Source of the DNA: a virus
Virus record (IMG/VR): IMGVR_UViG_3300018088_000001
Span: 1 to 39,768 of that record
DNA: 39,768 nucleotides
Direction: 5' to 3' (one strand)
The first letter of the stretch is position 1; every line of letters begins with the position of its first letter. The notes beneath the pieces were generated by a model. That model did not search any database and was not told the origin of the DNA. It was given only the letters and a program-made list of their open reading frames with translations. Shown here one piece after another: positions 5,507-14,583 of this stretch. A program made the translations under genes and the position numbers.

Positions 5507-5749
5507 CCGGGCTCTGCTGAGCGGGCCATACGGTGTTAGCGGGGGTAAGGGGGTCTCTATAAGGTGTTATAGACTGCTTACACTGCTGAGCGGGATATAG
5601 GGAATATCAACCCCTATAGATAACACCTAAGAACACCTATTACCAAACTAAAACCCAAAATAACAACCTCTAAGGACCCCTTAACACCCCTTAGAGCCTT
5701 AGAGGATTGTCCGTACCGTGTTCCCCCGCTCTTTTGGGGCCGTGTAATC
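5507..5749. promoter_or_regulatory. Structured AT-richer intergenic region (243 bp)
   Basis: This is the longest gap inside the late block. A 12-bp direct repeat CTGCTGAGCGGG occurs at 5514-5525 and 5583-5594. A nested fold pairs AGGTGTTAT (5562-5570) with ATAACACCT (5620-5628) around an inner TATAGGG/CCCTATA stem (5596-5618). A further inverted repeat follows at 5667-5705. It may combine a terminator for the collar gene with a promoter for what follows, or be an origin; no clear -35/-10 pair is visible. Confidence 0.55.
5667..5705 (+). terminator. Possible terminator: CCTCTAAGG / CCTTAGAGG inverted repeat
   Basis: CCTCTAAGG at 5667-5675 pairs with CCTTAGAGG at 5697-5705, or alternatively with CCTTAGAG at 5689-5696, giving a 9-bp or 8-bp stem. 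Only a short non-U tail (ATTGT) follows on the plus strand, so termination would be weak. Confidence 0.4.
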
Positions 5750-7393
5750 ATGGCCCTCCCGAAGCTCCGCAATTTAGGGGCCGTGGGTGTGATTGCCGAT
5801 CGTGATCCATACGATCTTCCGCCCAATGCCTTCTCGATGGCCGTGAATGTCCGCTTCCGCAACGGCCGTGTCACCAGCGCTCCTGTCCACAAGTCAGTCA
5901 AGCTCCTCTCGACCGACAACCCACGCTACGTCGCGGGCTTCACGCCGACCCAGGGCATCTCCTCCCTGTTCATTGGGTATCGCAACGGCCGTGTGTTCAG
6001 CGTGGCCAACGGTGTTGAGACCGACTACTCCGTCGCTGGGTATGTTCAGAACGATGTCGAGGCCACGTGGACCTCCTGCTTCCTGGCGGACACGATCTAC
6101 ATCAACCGGAGCGACCGCGCCCCGTGGATGCTGGGCCTAGCTAACGCCCAGTTCCTACCGCTCCCAAACATGGACAGCGCCTGGACGGCCCAGTTGCTGC
6201 GTGTCTGTACGGGCGCCCTGGTGGCCCTCAATGTCACGAAGGGCGGCACCACCTATCAGACGATGGTGAAGACCTCGTCACAGCCCCTAGCTGGAGAACC
6301 GCCGGCCTCGTGGGACATCACCCAGGCTAACACCCTCGCCAGTGAGAACATCCTGGCTGAGATGCACGGCCCGATCATGGACGCCTGCAATCTGGGGCGG
6401 GACCTGATCATCTACGGGTTGAATGAGGCGTGGCGTATGACCGCCACCGCGGACATCTTCGAGTACAGTTACACCAAGCTACCCTTCTCGAAGGGCTCTC
6501 TCAACGCCAACTGTTCGATCGAGATAAATTCGAAGAACTACGTGTTCGGTTCTGACGATATCTGGGTTCACGATGGCGTCAGCGAGGACAGTGTCTGCGA
6601 TCAGCGGGTTAGGGACTTCATCTACGGCTCGATCAACATGAGCCAAGCATCCCGCTGCTTCGTCTCTCACAACCAACAGCTACACGAAATCCACTTCAAC
6701 TTCGTGAGTGGTGACCAGTTCGTGAAGTTCTCCCCGGCCTCCGGTATCAACGGATGCAATCGCCGGGCCGTGTTGGACTACGTGAACAACACCTGGACCT
6801 TCGACGATGCGCCATCAGTGTTTGGGGCCTCCCGTGCCTCTCTGGACGTGAGCCAGACGTGGAGCAGTGGCAGCCAGACCTGGGCCTCCGTAAACGGCCC
6901 CTGGCAGGCCCTGGACGATACAGCGAAGCGCTGCATCGTGTACGTGGGCGAGACCAACACGACCTACTCTTTGTCGAAGTCCCTCTACGCCTTCGACCCG
7001 TACTCGACCCAGCTTCCTGGGATGCCCCCGGCGATCACCGCCTTCTCGGTTGATCCGAACGCCACGGGGTTTGCCTTCCTCGAAAGGGACGGCATCGACC
7101 TCGAAGCATTGGACGCTGACCTGCAGGGCTACAAGCTCATCAGCTACGTGGTCCCCCTTGGGCGTATCGACCCGCAGTCCTCACAATCGCTCAACTTCTC
7201 TCTGGGTGCCGCGGACTACTACAACGAGACCCCGACCTTTACCACCCCGCAGGGCTTCGACAGTCAGTCTTTGTACAAGATCGACCTCAATCAGGCGGGC
7301 CGCTACGTCTGCCTCAAAGTCAATTTCAACGATTATCCGCCGTTCTCGTGGTCTGGCTTCGACTTCGATGTCGATGTGACCGGCGAGCGCTGA
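5750..7393 (+). CDS. Virion protein, tail hub / DNA-stabilisation type, 547 aa
   Basis: The start (LPKLRNLGAVGVIADRDPYD, then LPPNAFSMAVNVRFRNG) matches the N-terminus of a large podovirus virion family usually placed with P22 gp10-like stabilisation proteins or tail hubs. The body is rich in Trp, Gly and aromatic beta-strand patterns (for example IWVHDGVSEDSV, WTFDDAPSVFGASR), consistent with a beta-propeller-like ring protein. It would seal the portal and connect it to fibres. It follows a 243-bp gap with structure and is itself followed by other virion genes. The family assignment is by recognition of pattern, not by alignment. Confidence 0.7.
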   Translation: MALPKLRNLGAVGVIADRDPYDLPPNAFSMAVNVRFRNGRVTSAPVHKSVKLLSTDNPRYVAGFTPTQGISSLFIGYRNGRVFSVANGVETDYSVAGYVQNDVEATWTSCFLADTIYINRSDRAPWMLGLANAQFLPLPNMDSAWTAQLLRVCTGALVALNVTKGGTTYQTMVKTSSQPLAGEPPASWDITQANTLASENILAEMHGPIMDACNLGRDLIIYGLNEAWRMTATADIFEYSYTKLPFSKGSLNANCSIEINSKNYVFGSDDIWVHDGVSEDSVCDQRVRDFIYGSINMSQASRCFVSHNQQLHEIHFNFVSGDQFVKFSPASGINGCNRRAVLDYVNNTWTFDDAPSVFGASRASLDVSQTWSSGSQTWASVNGPWQALDDTAKRCIVYVGETNTTYSLSKSLYAFDPYSTQLPGMPPAITAFSVDPNATGFAFLERDGIDLEALDADLQGYKLISYVVPLGRIDPQSSQSLNFSLGAADYYNETPTFTTPQGFDSQSLYKIDLNQAGRYVCLKVNFNDYPPFSWSGFDFDVDVTGER

Positions 7394-7425
7394 CCGGATT
7401 GCTACATTTCGGTACTTTCTGACAA

Positions 7426-7866
7426 ATGGCCGCTTTCACCAAGTACAATTTCTTCGTACAGGACCTGTGCGAAGGTAAGCACAATTTCTCGACCTCTTCC
7501 GGCGGTGTCTACAAGGTCCTACTCACCAACACCGCTCCAGCCCCCGCGACCGACCACACCTACTCCGGCATCTCCGCGAACGAACTGAGCGCCACCAACG
7601 GCTATACGGCCGGCGGCGCCACGCTGACCACCTCTTCGGAAGGCCAGACGAGCGGGACCGAAAAGGTCGTGGTCTCCGCAGCGAGCCCCACCTGGACCGC
7701 AACGGGCTCCATGGGTCCCTTCCGATACGCCGTCGTCTATCGCTCTGACGACACCAACAAGGGCCTCGTCGGTAGTTTCGACTACGGCTCGTCCATCACC
7801 CTCAACTCCGGCGACACCTTCACCGTCTCCTTCGACGGCACGAACGGGCTGTTCCAGCTTACGTAA
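7426..7866 (+). CDS. Virion structural protein, 146 aa
   Basis: The sequence FFVQDLCEGKHNF followed by YKVLLTNTAPAP and a YSGISANELSATNGYT segment is typical of a small, widespread phage structural protein found next to tail and fibre genes. It is rich in Ser, Thr and Gly with alternating beta pattern (SGDTFTVSFDGTNGLFQLT at the end), probably a jelly-roll or Ig-like decoration or fibre-base protein. It lies four bases upstream of the repeat protein gene, suggesting joint expression and perhaps assembly. Confidence 0.75.
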   Translation: MAAFTKYNFFVQDLCEGKHNFSTSSGGVYKVLLTNTAPAPATDHTYSGISANELSATNGYTAGGATLTTSSEGQTSGTEKVVVSAASPTWTATGSMGPFRYAVVYRSDDTNKGLVGSFDYGSSITLNSGDTFTVSFDGTNGLFQLT

Positions 7867-7869
7867 GCC

Positions 7870-9837
7870 ATGGCGTGGTCCCTGATTGCGTCAGCCATCA
7901 ACGGCGCGGGTGGCGGCAGTCCGATTTCCACGTCAGCGATCAACACCACAGGCGCCGATCTGCTCGTGGTTACGATCAACGGGTTTGGGACGGGGATCGG
8001 TACTGTTTCTGATAGCCAGGGCAACACCTGGACCCTAGTGGCCACTCAGTCTGACAGCACGAACAGCCGTCAGACCCTGGCGATCTATTACTGCTCCTCC
8101 CCGTCTACGTCGTCCTCACACACGTTCACAGTCAGCACTTCCGACTTCGGCTGTATTTCGGTCAGCGCTTTCTCGGGTTCTGGTAGCTCTCCGCTTGATC
8201 AGCACATCTCCGCGATCCGGGCCGGCAACGGCAGCACGACCACGGATCAGGCCGGTAGCATCACTCCGTCCTTCAGCGGCGAACTGGTCTTCTACGCGGT
8301 TGCCCTCGACGACCCGTCACTAGGCGCCACACCTACGTGTGATAGCGGCTTCACCGTCGATACCTTCAAGGACGGTTCTCCGGGCTCACTGTTCGGCCTT
8401 GCGACTAGCCACCTATTTCAGACAAGCGCTGTGGCCATAAACCCGACGCTGACCCGTGCTACGGCGACATCCAACAGCCGTACCGACATCATGATGCTGG
8501 TGTCGTTCAAGGGCAGCGCCGTCTCGAACAACTACACCCTGTCGGCGGCGGAGGGTGCCTTCTCCCTCAGCGGGCAGTCTCAGGTCCTGGGGCACGGCAG
8601 GACGATCTCTGCCTCCCAGGCGGCCTTCTCTCTCACCGGAGAGGCCGTAGTCTGGTTCCGCGGGCGCAACATGCCAGCAAGCGCCGGCATCTACTCAGCA
8701 GCTACGCGGACCGCCGTGCTCTCCAGGGGCCGCGGCATCACAGCAGTGAGCGGGGCCTTCTCGCTCTCCGTGTTCGGGGCGGTGATCAACAGCACCCGAA
8801 CAATGCTGTGCTCCGAGACCGCCTTCTCTCTCACTGGGCGTGCTATCGGCACCTCCTGGGGGCGCCTGTTCGGTGTCTCTTCAGGCATCTTCACCGAGGC
8901 GGGCGAAGCTCAAACATTCCATGTGGGCCGCAACGTCCAGGCAGCCCAAGGGACCTTCTCGTACATTGGCCCCATAACGGGCCTCAGCCACGGCCAGACC
9001 CTCAGCGCGGCCCAGGGAGCCTTCTCTCTCTCAGGAAAGGCACAGGCCACCAACTACGGACGGCGCTGCTCAGCATCTCAGGGCGCGTTCTCCCTCTTCG
9101 GGACCACGACACCCCTGAAATACGGGCGCCTCATGACTGCCACCCAGGGCGCCTTCTCTCTCACCGGAGAGCAGGCCACACTGTCCCGATCGGGCCAGAA
9201 GGTCCTCACGGCCCAGACGGGCTCATTCTCGATCTTCGGTACCGGACCGGGCACCTCTTACGGTCCAGGGATGCTCGCGACGGTGGGGTCGTTCTCCCTC
9301 ACCGGGAGGCCCCAGGCCGTAAACGTCCAGCGCTGGACCGCCACCACTATGGGCTCCTTCTCCCTCACCGGGAAGCCGCAGGTCCTATCCTGGGGCCGTG
9401 TGTTCAGCGCAGCGGAGGGGTCCTTCTCGCTCTTCGGGGAGCCACAGGCCCTGTCCCGCAAGATCAGCATGGCTGCGGCTCAGGCATCCTTCGCCCTCAC
9501 CGGCTTCACCAGCACGGGCCAGAAGTCCTCGCACTTCTCCCTGCCAGCCGCTCAGGGCGCCTTCACCCTTGTGGGCTTCTCGCAGCGGTTCAACGTCTCC
9601 CGGCTGATGCAGGCGACGGTGCAGTTCTTCACCTTCAGCCCGAAGGGGGTCTCCATGACCCCGGCCGGACCCGGAATTACTGCTGTCGTACCTGTCACCA
9701 CGGTGCCGTATGTCCCGCGGACGCAGCCGATCCTGCCCGGTGGAGAAACGAAGTTCCTCAGAAGCGAACTCGAAAACATCTCGAAGGCGATCAAGGCCGC
9801 CAATGCAGCAATTCAAGCCGTCAACAGTCGGGTGTGA
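7870..9837 (+). CDS. Virion protein with about seventeen 22-residue repeats, 655 aa
   Basis: The first ~220 residues form a Ser/Thr/Gly-rich beta domain (contains SDSQGNTWTLV and ELVFYAVALDD) common in phage and bacterial surface proteins. From about residue 222 to 600 there are some seventeen repeats of about 22 residues built on GAFSLTGxxxxxxxGRxxxAxQ; most vary between repeats only in the linker. The C-terminus (LRSELENISKAIKAANAAIQ) predicts a trimeric coiled coil. It should be a long fibrous or beta-solenoid virion appendage, perhaps host-binding. Its 3' end overlaps the next gene by 35 bases. Confidence 0.8.
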   Translation: MAWSLIASAINGAGGGSPISTSAINTTGADLLVVTINGFGTGIGTVSDSQGNTWTLVATQSDSTNSRQTLAIYYCSSPSTSSSHTFTVSTSDFGCISVSAFSGSGSSPLDQHISAIRAGNGSTTTDQAGSITPSFSGELVFYAVALDDPSLGATPTCDSGFTVDTFKDGSPGSLFGLATSHLFQTSAVAINPTLTRATATSNSRTDIMMLVSFKGSAVSNNYTLSAAEGAFSLSGQSQVLGHGRTISASQAAFSLTGEAVVWFRGRNMPASAGIYSAATRTAVLSRGRGITAVSGAFSLSVFGAVINSTRTMLCSETAFSLTGRAIGTSWGRLFGVSSGIFTEAGEAQTFHVGRNVQAAQGTFSYIGPITGLSHGQTLSAAQGAFSLSGKAQATNYGRRCSASQGAFSLFGTTTPLKYGRLMTATQGAFSLTGEQATLSRSGQKVLTAQTGSFSIFGTGPGTSYGPGMLATVGSFSLTGRPQAVNVQRWTATTMGSFSLTGKPQVLSWGRVFSAAEGSFSLFGEPQALSRKISMAAAQASFALTGFTSTGQKSSHFSLPAAQGAFTLVGFSQRFNVSRLMQATVQFFTFSPKGVSMTPAGPGITAVVPVTTVPYVPRTQPILPGGETKFLRSELENISKAIKAANAAIQAVNSRV

Positions 9838-10150
9838 TTGGTACATCGCCGCCACCCATAAGGTACGTGACACCCCCGACTTCTGCTTCGAGATAGAAGA
9901 GCATCGCAACTCTGGGGGGGGTCAGTTTTGTATGGCCCATATCGCCATACACCGCTGGTCCCCCGCGGTCCTCAAGCGCATGTCCGAAGAATGGCGCGTG
10001 CTTCGGACTGTAGTCACCTGCCCGCTGTACGCCACGGCTCCGCTTCAGGACGCCAAGTGGCAGAAATTCGTGAGCCGTTTCGGCTTCCGTCCCCTGGATA
10101 GCGTGATCACGAACGGGGGCGCTCAACGCACCCTATTTGTGAGCCCATGA
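9803..10150 (+). CDS. Conserved phage protein near virion genes, 115 aa (GNAT-like fold possible)
   Basis: The start at 9803 (MQQFKPS) overlaps the repeat-protein gene; the longer frame to 9710 is merely a shadow of that gene. The pattern HRWSPAVLKRMSEEW, then RTVVTCPLYATAP, then KWQKFVSRFGFRPLD recalls small acyltransferase-fold proteins often found beside podovirus structural genes. No acetyl-CoA loop can be confirmed by eye. Its stop overlaps the next ATG as ATGA. It may be non-structural despite its location. Confidence 0.7.
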   Translation: MQQFKPSTVGCDWYIAATHKVRDTPDFCFEIEEHRNSGGGQFCMAHIAIHRWSPAVLKRMSEEWRVLRTVVTCPLYATAPLQDAKWQKFVSRFGFRPLDSVITNGGAQRTLFVSP

Positions 10151-11199
10151 CCACCTCTACCCAACAGACCAATTCCAGTAATCAACAGCAGAACTTCTGG
10201 GCGCCCCAAGCTCCGTATATTACTGGGGTTATGAGCGATGCCCAGAACGCCTACAACACCGCTCAGGGTGCACCGGCCCCTTCCAACTTCGTCGCCGGCC
10301 TGACCCCCGACCAGATCAATACGTTCAACTCGATGGTGTCGGCTGGTAACGGCAACACCACCGGGGCCACGCTCACAGGGGCGGGTACCAACGCGGTCGG
10401 CACCGGGACCGGAGCGCTCAGCAGCGCCGCCTCGGGCTACGGCAACTTCAATCCTGCCGCCTCCAACAACATGAACGCCAACATCGCTGGCGCGAACCAA
10501 TACGTGAACGGGGTCAACATCCCCGCACAGGTCGCGAACGCGATGCAGGGCGCCGTGGAGACGGCACGTGATGTCACGCTGCCGGGTATCCAGTCAGCCG
10601 CGGCGGCGAACGGCAACATCAATTCGAGCCGCACCGGGATTGCTGATGGGCTGGTCGAGCGCGGACTGGCCGAAGAGGCTGGAAATCTCGCTGGCACCCT
10701 CAGCAATCAGGCATACGCCACCGGCGCCAACCTCGCCAGCAACACCAACACCGTCAACAACGCTGCGACCCTATCGGCCCTCTCGGGGCTTTCCGGTCTC
10801 GGCACCGGAGCCCTCACGGCTGGAACCTCCGCCATCAACTCCGGGAACAGCGCCACCGCTGGAGCCCTGGGCCTGTCTGAGGAGGGCGGCGCGGGCCTGC
10901 AGGGCGGCAATCAAGCCAACCTCAACAACCAGATGGCCCAGTGGCAGTTCGGGACCCAGGCGCCGTTCGCGGCCCTGTCTCAGTACGCCCCGTTCGTCAC
11001 CACCCCTTACGGCTCCTCCGGCACTTCGCAGAGCACCACCACCTCGACCCCGAGCTTCCTCCAGACGCTCGGCCAGGTCCTGGGTGCGGGCTCGTCGCTC
11101 ATGGGCGGCATCTTCGGGGGTAATGGGCTGCTGGGGGCTAATGGCGCTTTCGGCAACAACGGCGCCCTGAAATTCTTCAACCCCTTCGCACCGGGCTAG
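10147..11199 (+). CDS. Ejection-type or internal virion protein, 350 aa
   Basis: The N-terminus is Gln/Asn/Ser/Thr-rich (STQQTNSSNQQQNFWAPQ) followed by an APYITGVMSDAQNAYN helix, a layout seen in phage virion proteins near ejection genes. The middle is Ala/Gly/Asn-rich with long low-complexity helices, and the end carries repeated Gly-rich hydrophobic patches (GQVLGAGSSLMGGIFGG) that could insert in membranes. It is the first of three consecutive genes whose products look like DNA-ejection proteins. The role is inferred from composition and context. Confidence 0.65.
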   Translation: MTTSTQQTNSSNQQQNFWAPQAPYITGVMSDAQNAYNTAQGAPAPSNFVAGLTPDQINTFNSMVSAGNGNTTGATLTGAGTNAVGTGTGALSSAASGYGNFNPAASNNMNANIAGANQYVNGVNIPAQVANAMQGAVETARDVTLPGIQSAAAANGNINSSRTGIADGLVERGLAEEAGNLAGTLSNQAYATGANLASNTNTVNNAATLSALSGLSGLGTGALTAGTSAINSGNSATAGALGLSEEGGAGLQGGNQANLNNQMAQWQFGTQAPFAALSQYAPFVTTPYGSSGTSQSTTTSTPSFLQTLGQVLGAGSSLMGGIFGGNGLLGANGAFGNNGALKFFNPFAPG

Positions 11200-11202
11200 T
11201 AG

Positions 11203-12828
11203 ATGTTCCCAACCCCATTCGACGGTGAGTTCCTCCAGTCCGTAAAGGACTTCGAGGGCTTCGCCCCCCGCGCCCAGTGGGACTACAAACAGAACACCAA
11301 CGGCTGGGGCACACGGGCTCAATACCCCGGTGAAGTGATTGGTCGGGATGAGGCCAACCGCAGGCTCCAGGACGAACTGTGGAAGGCGTCTCAGCACGTC
11401 GATCGCATGGGGGTGCCGATGTCCCCCGGCTGGCGCAATGCCCTCACGGACCTGACGTTCAACGCAGGCCCTGGGTGGCAGGGTGCCGGGCTCGGCCACG
11501 CAGTCCGCAGCGGCGACTGGGACACCGCCCGCAATCTGTTCTCGCAGTACAACAAGGCCGGCGGACAGGTGAGCCCCGCGCTGGTCAGGCGCCGCGCTGC
11601 CGACCTCGGAATGGTCGATGGCGCCCCGCCCCCGCGGCCACCCGCTGACATCCCCAACCAACCCCAACAGCCCAGAACCACCATGGCAGATCAGAACCCG
11701 CAGCAGGGCGCCCTGTCCTCGCAGCGCCTCTCTGCTTGGGACAGCCTCGGCCCTGCTCTCGAAAAGGCCGCCCTCTACCTCATGGGGCCGCAGACGGCCG
11801 CCCACGCCGCGGACATCGACCAGCGCGAAATGGAGCGCCGCAAGCTCCAATGGACCAAGACCGGCTCCGATATGTTCGGAGACGAGTACGGCTTCGTGAA
11901 CCCCTACACCGGACAGGTCTTCAAGCCCGGTCAGGTGGTGAACTCGGGTAGCGGTGTCGGACCCGCCCTCGCTGGGACGAACAACATCACGAGCGGCGCC
12001 GACCTCCGCAGCCGATCGCAGCCCTTCATGGATGCGATGGCCCGCGGGGCCTCCGCGGACGAACTTCGCAAGCTGGTGCCGCAGGAGTTCGCGTCTGGGG
12101 TTGATGCGATGACCAACTACCGCGAGCTTCCCAGCAGCCTCGGACCCCGATCTAAGCTGCGTGAGCCCTTCATGTTCATGGCTCACGCGATCGACCCGAC
12201 CTTCGACGACAATGCTGAGGGCCAGCGCAGTCAGTATTACAAGACCTACGGCTCGCCCGCTTCACCAATCGCGGCCGGCAACCGGGCCTACGACCACCTC
12301 GCGACCCTCTCCGACAAGGCCGTGGCTCTGCAGCCCCACGCCACCGATACCGGGGTGACGCCGCTCGACTACATCGGCAACCACCTCCACGCCCTAAGCT
12401 CTGAAGTCTCCGGTATGCATGGGGATGTGGACCTCGCCGGCCAAGAACTCTCGAAGGAGATGGAAAAGCTCTTCTCGGGCAGGAACGGTGGCGGTGTGAA
12501 GGAGCGTGAGGAGGTCCAGAGGCTGTTCTCTGGCGTCCAGTCCCCGACGCAGCTTCGTCACGCGATCGAGACGGCCCAGCAGATGATCGCGGGCCAGCTT
12601 GATGAATACAGGAAGCAGCGGGATAGTGTCTTCCTTGGGGCGGACCCGAAGCATCTGGAGCAGAAGCTCCCGATCGTGACCGCCTCCGATCGCCTCGCCA
12701 CCATCAACAAGAACTTGGAGACGCTGCGTGGCGGCCCCAAACAGCCCCAGCAGCAGCAGGCCCCCAGAGGCCCCGTCTCCCCCGGCCGCTACATCTGGAC
12801 CCCAGAAGGACTGAAACCAGCACCATGA
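11203..12828 (+). CDS. Ejection-type virion protein with N-terminal lysozyme domain, 541 aa
   Basis: Residues about 10-145 look like a T4-lysozyme-type (GH24) muramidase: E18 in KDFEGF, D27 nine residues later, and T32 before NGWG, matching the Glu-Asp-Thr triad, then WRNALTDLTFNAGPGW and ALVRRRAADLGM typical of the family's second half. The remaining ~390 residues are long, polar and helical with a central low-complexity linker. Such fusions are known from virion-associated lysozymes that open peptidoglycan during DNA entry. The stop overlaps the next start as ATGA. The enzyme domain is confident; activity is inferred, as the Asp-Thr spacing is one residue shorter than usual. Confidence 0.8.
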   Translation: MFPTPFDGEFLQSVKDFEGFAPRAQWDYKQNTNGWGTRAQYPGEVIGRDEANRRLQDELWKASQHVDRMGVPMSPGWRNALTDLTFNAGPGWQGAGLGHAVRSGDWDTARNLFSQYNKAGGQVSPALVRRRAADLGMVDGAPPPRPPADIPNQPQQPRTTMADQNPQQGALSSQRLSAWDSLGPALEKAALYLMGPQTAAHAADIDQREMERRKLQWTKTGSDMFGDEYGFVNPYTGQVFKPGQVVNSGSGVGPALAGTNNITSGADLRSRSQPFMDAMARGASADELRKLVPQEFASGVDAMTNYRELPSSLGPRSKLREPFMFMAHAIDPTFDDNAEGQRSQYYKTYGSPASPIAAGNRAYDHLATLSDKAVALQPHATDTGVTPLDYIGNHLHALSSEVSGMHGDVDLAGQELSKEMEKLFSGRNGGGVKEREEVQRLFSGVQSPTQLRHAIETAQQMIAGQLDEYRKQRDSVFLGADPKHLEQKLPIVTASDRLATINKNLETLRGGPKQPQQQQAPRGPVSPGRYIWTPEGLKPAP

Positions 12829-14339
12829 TCGAAGTAACGGCGCCCGATGGGAGCGTTGTCTCGTTCCCGGATGGAACGGACGCCGCTACGATCCATCAGG
12901 CCATGACCCAGCACTTTGGGCGCTCAACCTCCGTTGGCTCCGCGGCCTCCGCTTTGGGCACAGGCGCGGCCTCCGGTGTAGTGGGTCTGCCTGGAGACAT
13001 CGAGCACCTCGCCCACGCCGGCATCGGCTGGGCCAAAGGGCGCGAAGCGGCCCCAAACCTCCTGCCCACCGGTGAGGATGTTGACCGCTACCTGGGCTAC
13101 GACCCCAACACCGCAACCACCGCCGAGAAGTACCTGCATGGCGGGGCTGCAATGGCCTCTGGAGCGGCTATCCCGATCCCCGGTACTGGTATGGCCCGCC
13201 TGGGCGCAACGGCCCAGAGGGCTGCTATGGGCGCTGTGGGCGGCATTGCTTCTGAAGCGGCTGGTCAGGCGACCCAAGGTACTGGTCTGGAGCCCGCAGC
13301 CCGTGTAGGCGCCGCGGTCCTGGCCCCGATGGGTGCCGGCCGGATCGCCAACACCGCGGTCAACGCTGTGGACCGGGCCGCTGCTGTTCGAGCCGGCCAG
13401 CGTGTGACGCTTCCGAACATCGCAGAGCTAAAGCAGTCAGGCTCCGCGGGTAATGATGCGTTCCGCCAGAGCGGTGCCTTCGTGGACCCGGCCGCGATGC
13501 AGCAGTTCGTGGACCACCAGCGTGTCCAGCTAAACAATGCTGGGCAGTGGGCATGGGCCACCCCCGGACCCCACCACATGCTGGACCAGATGGCAAGTGA
13601 CGCGGGTCGCGGGGCCAGCGAGGCCGCGGAGATTTCCGCCTATCGCCAGCGGCTGCGAGAGATGTCAGGCCAACTCGGACCGGATTACGCGAAGACCCCA
13701 GAGGCCGCCGCGGCCACGGGCGTCCGCAAGAACTTCGATACGTTCCTTAACCAGCAGGCGGTCAACAACCCCAGGCTCCGCACGGCCCTCGACAACCTTG
13801 CGGACAGCAATGCTGACTGGGGCGCCTACAAGCGCATGGAGCGCTTGGGTCTTGCCGAGCGGACAGCCGACCTACGGGCCGAGGGTGAGAACTCCGGTCT
13901 CGGGTTCGGCAATAAGATGCGGCAGGAGCTTAAGAAGCTCTACAATCTTCCGGGCTGGTCCTCTGCCGAAGCAGAAGGCATCCGCACGGGCATCAAGGGC
14001 ACCCCACCCCAGAATGCAGTCCGCATGGCGTCCAACGTTATGGGTGGTGGTGGGGGCATCGGCACGCACTTTGGTGCAACGGCGTTGGGGGCGCTCGGCA
14101 TGGCCACGATGGGGCCTGCCGGAGCGGCTCTGGCACCTCTAGGCTACGTTATTGGCCCCAGTCTCCGTATGCTTTCTAACCGGCTTACCCGGAACCAAGT
14201 CCATTCTGTGATGGACACGGTAGCCCGCCGATCGGCTCTGGGCCGCAACGTCTGGCAGCCTCGATCCTACCAAGGCGAGAGCTACGCAGGCCCAGCGATG
14301 CGCACACTGCTCGCAATGAGCCAGGGTAATGGCGGCTAA
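12825..14339 (+). CDS. Internal virion / ejection-type protein, 504 aa
   Basis: The protein opens with VTAPDGSVVSFPDGTDAATI, a short beta-hairpin motif found at the start of many phage internal virion proteins. Next comes an Ala/Gly-rich region with several hydrophobic helices (residues ~37-190), a charged helical middle, and another hydrophobic Gly-rich stretch near residue 410-450. This alternation fits proteins that leave the capsid and cross the cell envelope with the DNA. It sits between the lysozyme-fusion gene and the terminase genes. Enzymatic motifs are not seen. Confidence 0.65.
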   Translation: MIEVTAPDGSVVSFPDGTDAATIHQAMTQHFGRSTSVGSAASALGTGAASGVVGLPGDIEHLAHAGIGWAKGREAAPNLLPTGEDVDRYLGYDPNTATTAEKYLHGGAAMASGAAIPIPGTGMARLGATAQRAAMGAVGGIASEAAGQATQGTGLEPAARVGAAVLAPMGAGRIANTAVNAVDRAAAVRAGQRVTLPNIAELKQSGSAGNDAFRQSGAFVDPAAMQQFVDHQRVQLNNAGQWAWATPGPHHMLDQMASDAGRGASEAAEISAYRQRLREMSGQLGPDYAKTPEAAAATGVRKNFDTFLNQQAVNNPRLRTALDNLADSNADWGAYKRMERLGLAERTADLRAEGENSGLGFGNKMRQELKKLYNLPGWSSAEAEGIRTGIKGTPPQNAVRMASNVMGGGGGIGTHFGATALGALGMATMGPAGAALAPLGYVIGPSLRMLSNRLTRNQVHSVMDTVARRSALGRNVWQPRSYQGESYAGPAMRTLLAMSQGNGG

Positions 14340-14583
14340 GAAGATACGCAAGGGCCGCGCGAACTGGCGCTTCTGGCCCTCGGGTCCGAAGAGGAGACGC
14401 GCGGCTCAAAAGGCGGAAGAGATGCGTCAGGGCGCCAAGAAGGCTTGGGCCATGGGCGCCTACGCAAACCGCCGCCGCAAGTCCCCCCGTCACGGCATGT
14501 CCTGGGCCGAATACTACGCCCTCATGGGTGTGGCCCGAGTGCGGGCGGAAGAACTCGTAGACAAACTGTTGGAGAATGAATGA
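14329..14583 (+). CDS. Small basic protein, 84 aa
   Basis: The product is very basic in its first half (KKIRKGRANWR, PKRRRAAQK, NRRRKS) with a short acidic helical tail (AEELVDKLLENE). It overlaps the upstream gene by 11 bases and the following gene by ATGA. Just upstream of the terminase genes, a DNA-binding or packaging accessory role is reasonable, but no family is recognised. Confidence 0.75.
   Translation: MAAKKIRKGRANWRFWPSGPKRRRAAQKAEEMRQGAKKAWAMGAYANRRRKSPRHGMSWAEYYALMGVARVRAEELVDKLLENE

Noticed and set aside
8530-9620. Regular short repeats that might suggest a CRISPR-like array
   Set aside because: The repeats encode a continuous 22-residue protein period in frame and have no unique spacers of constant length between identical repeats.
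8808-9896. Plus-strand frame of 362 codons within the repeat-protein gene
   Set aside because: It is an alternative reading of the 66-bp repeats; its Pro/Arg/His-rich composition is typical of a shifted GC-rich frame.
10771-12186. Long minus-strand frame of 471 codons
   Set aside because: It lies opposite the ejection-protein genes, which have convincing domains; long antisense frames are expected in GC-rich coding DNA.
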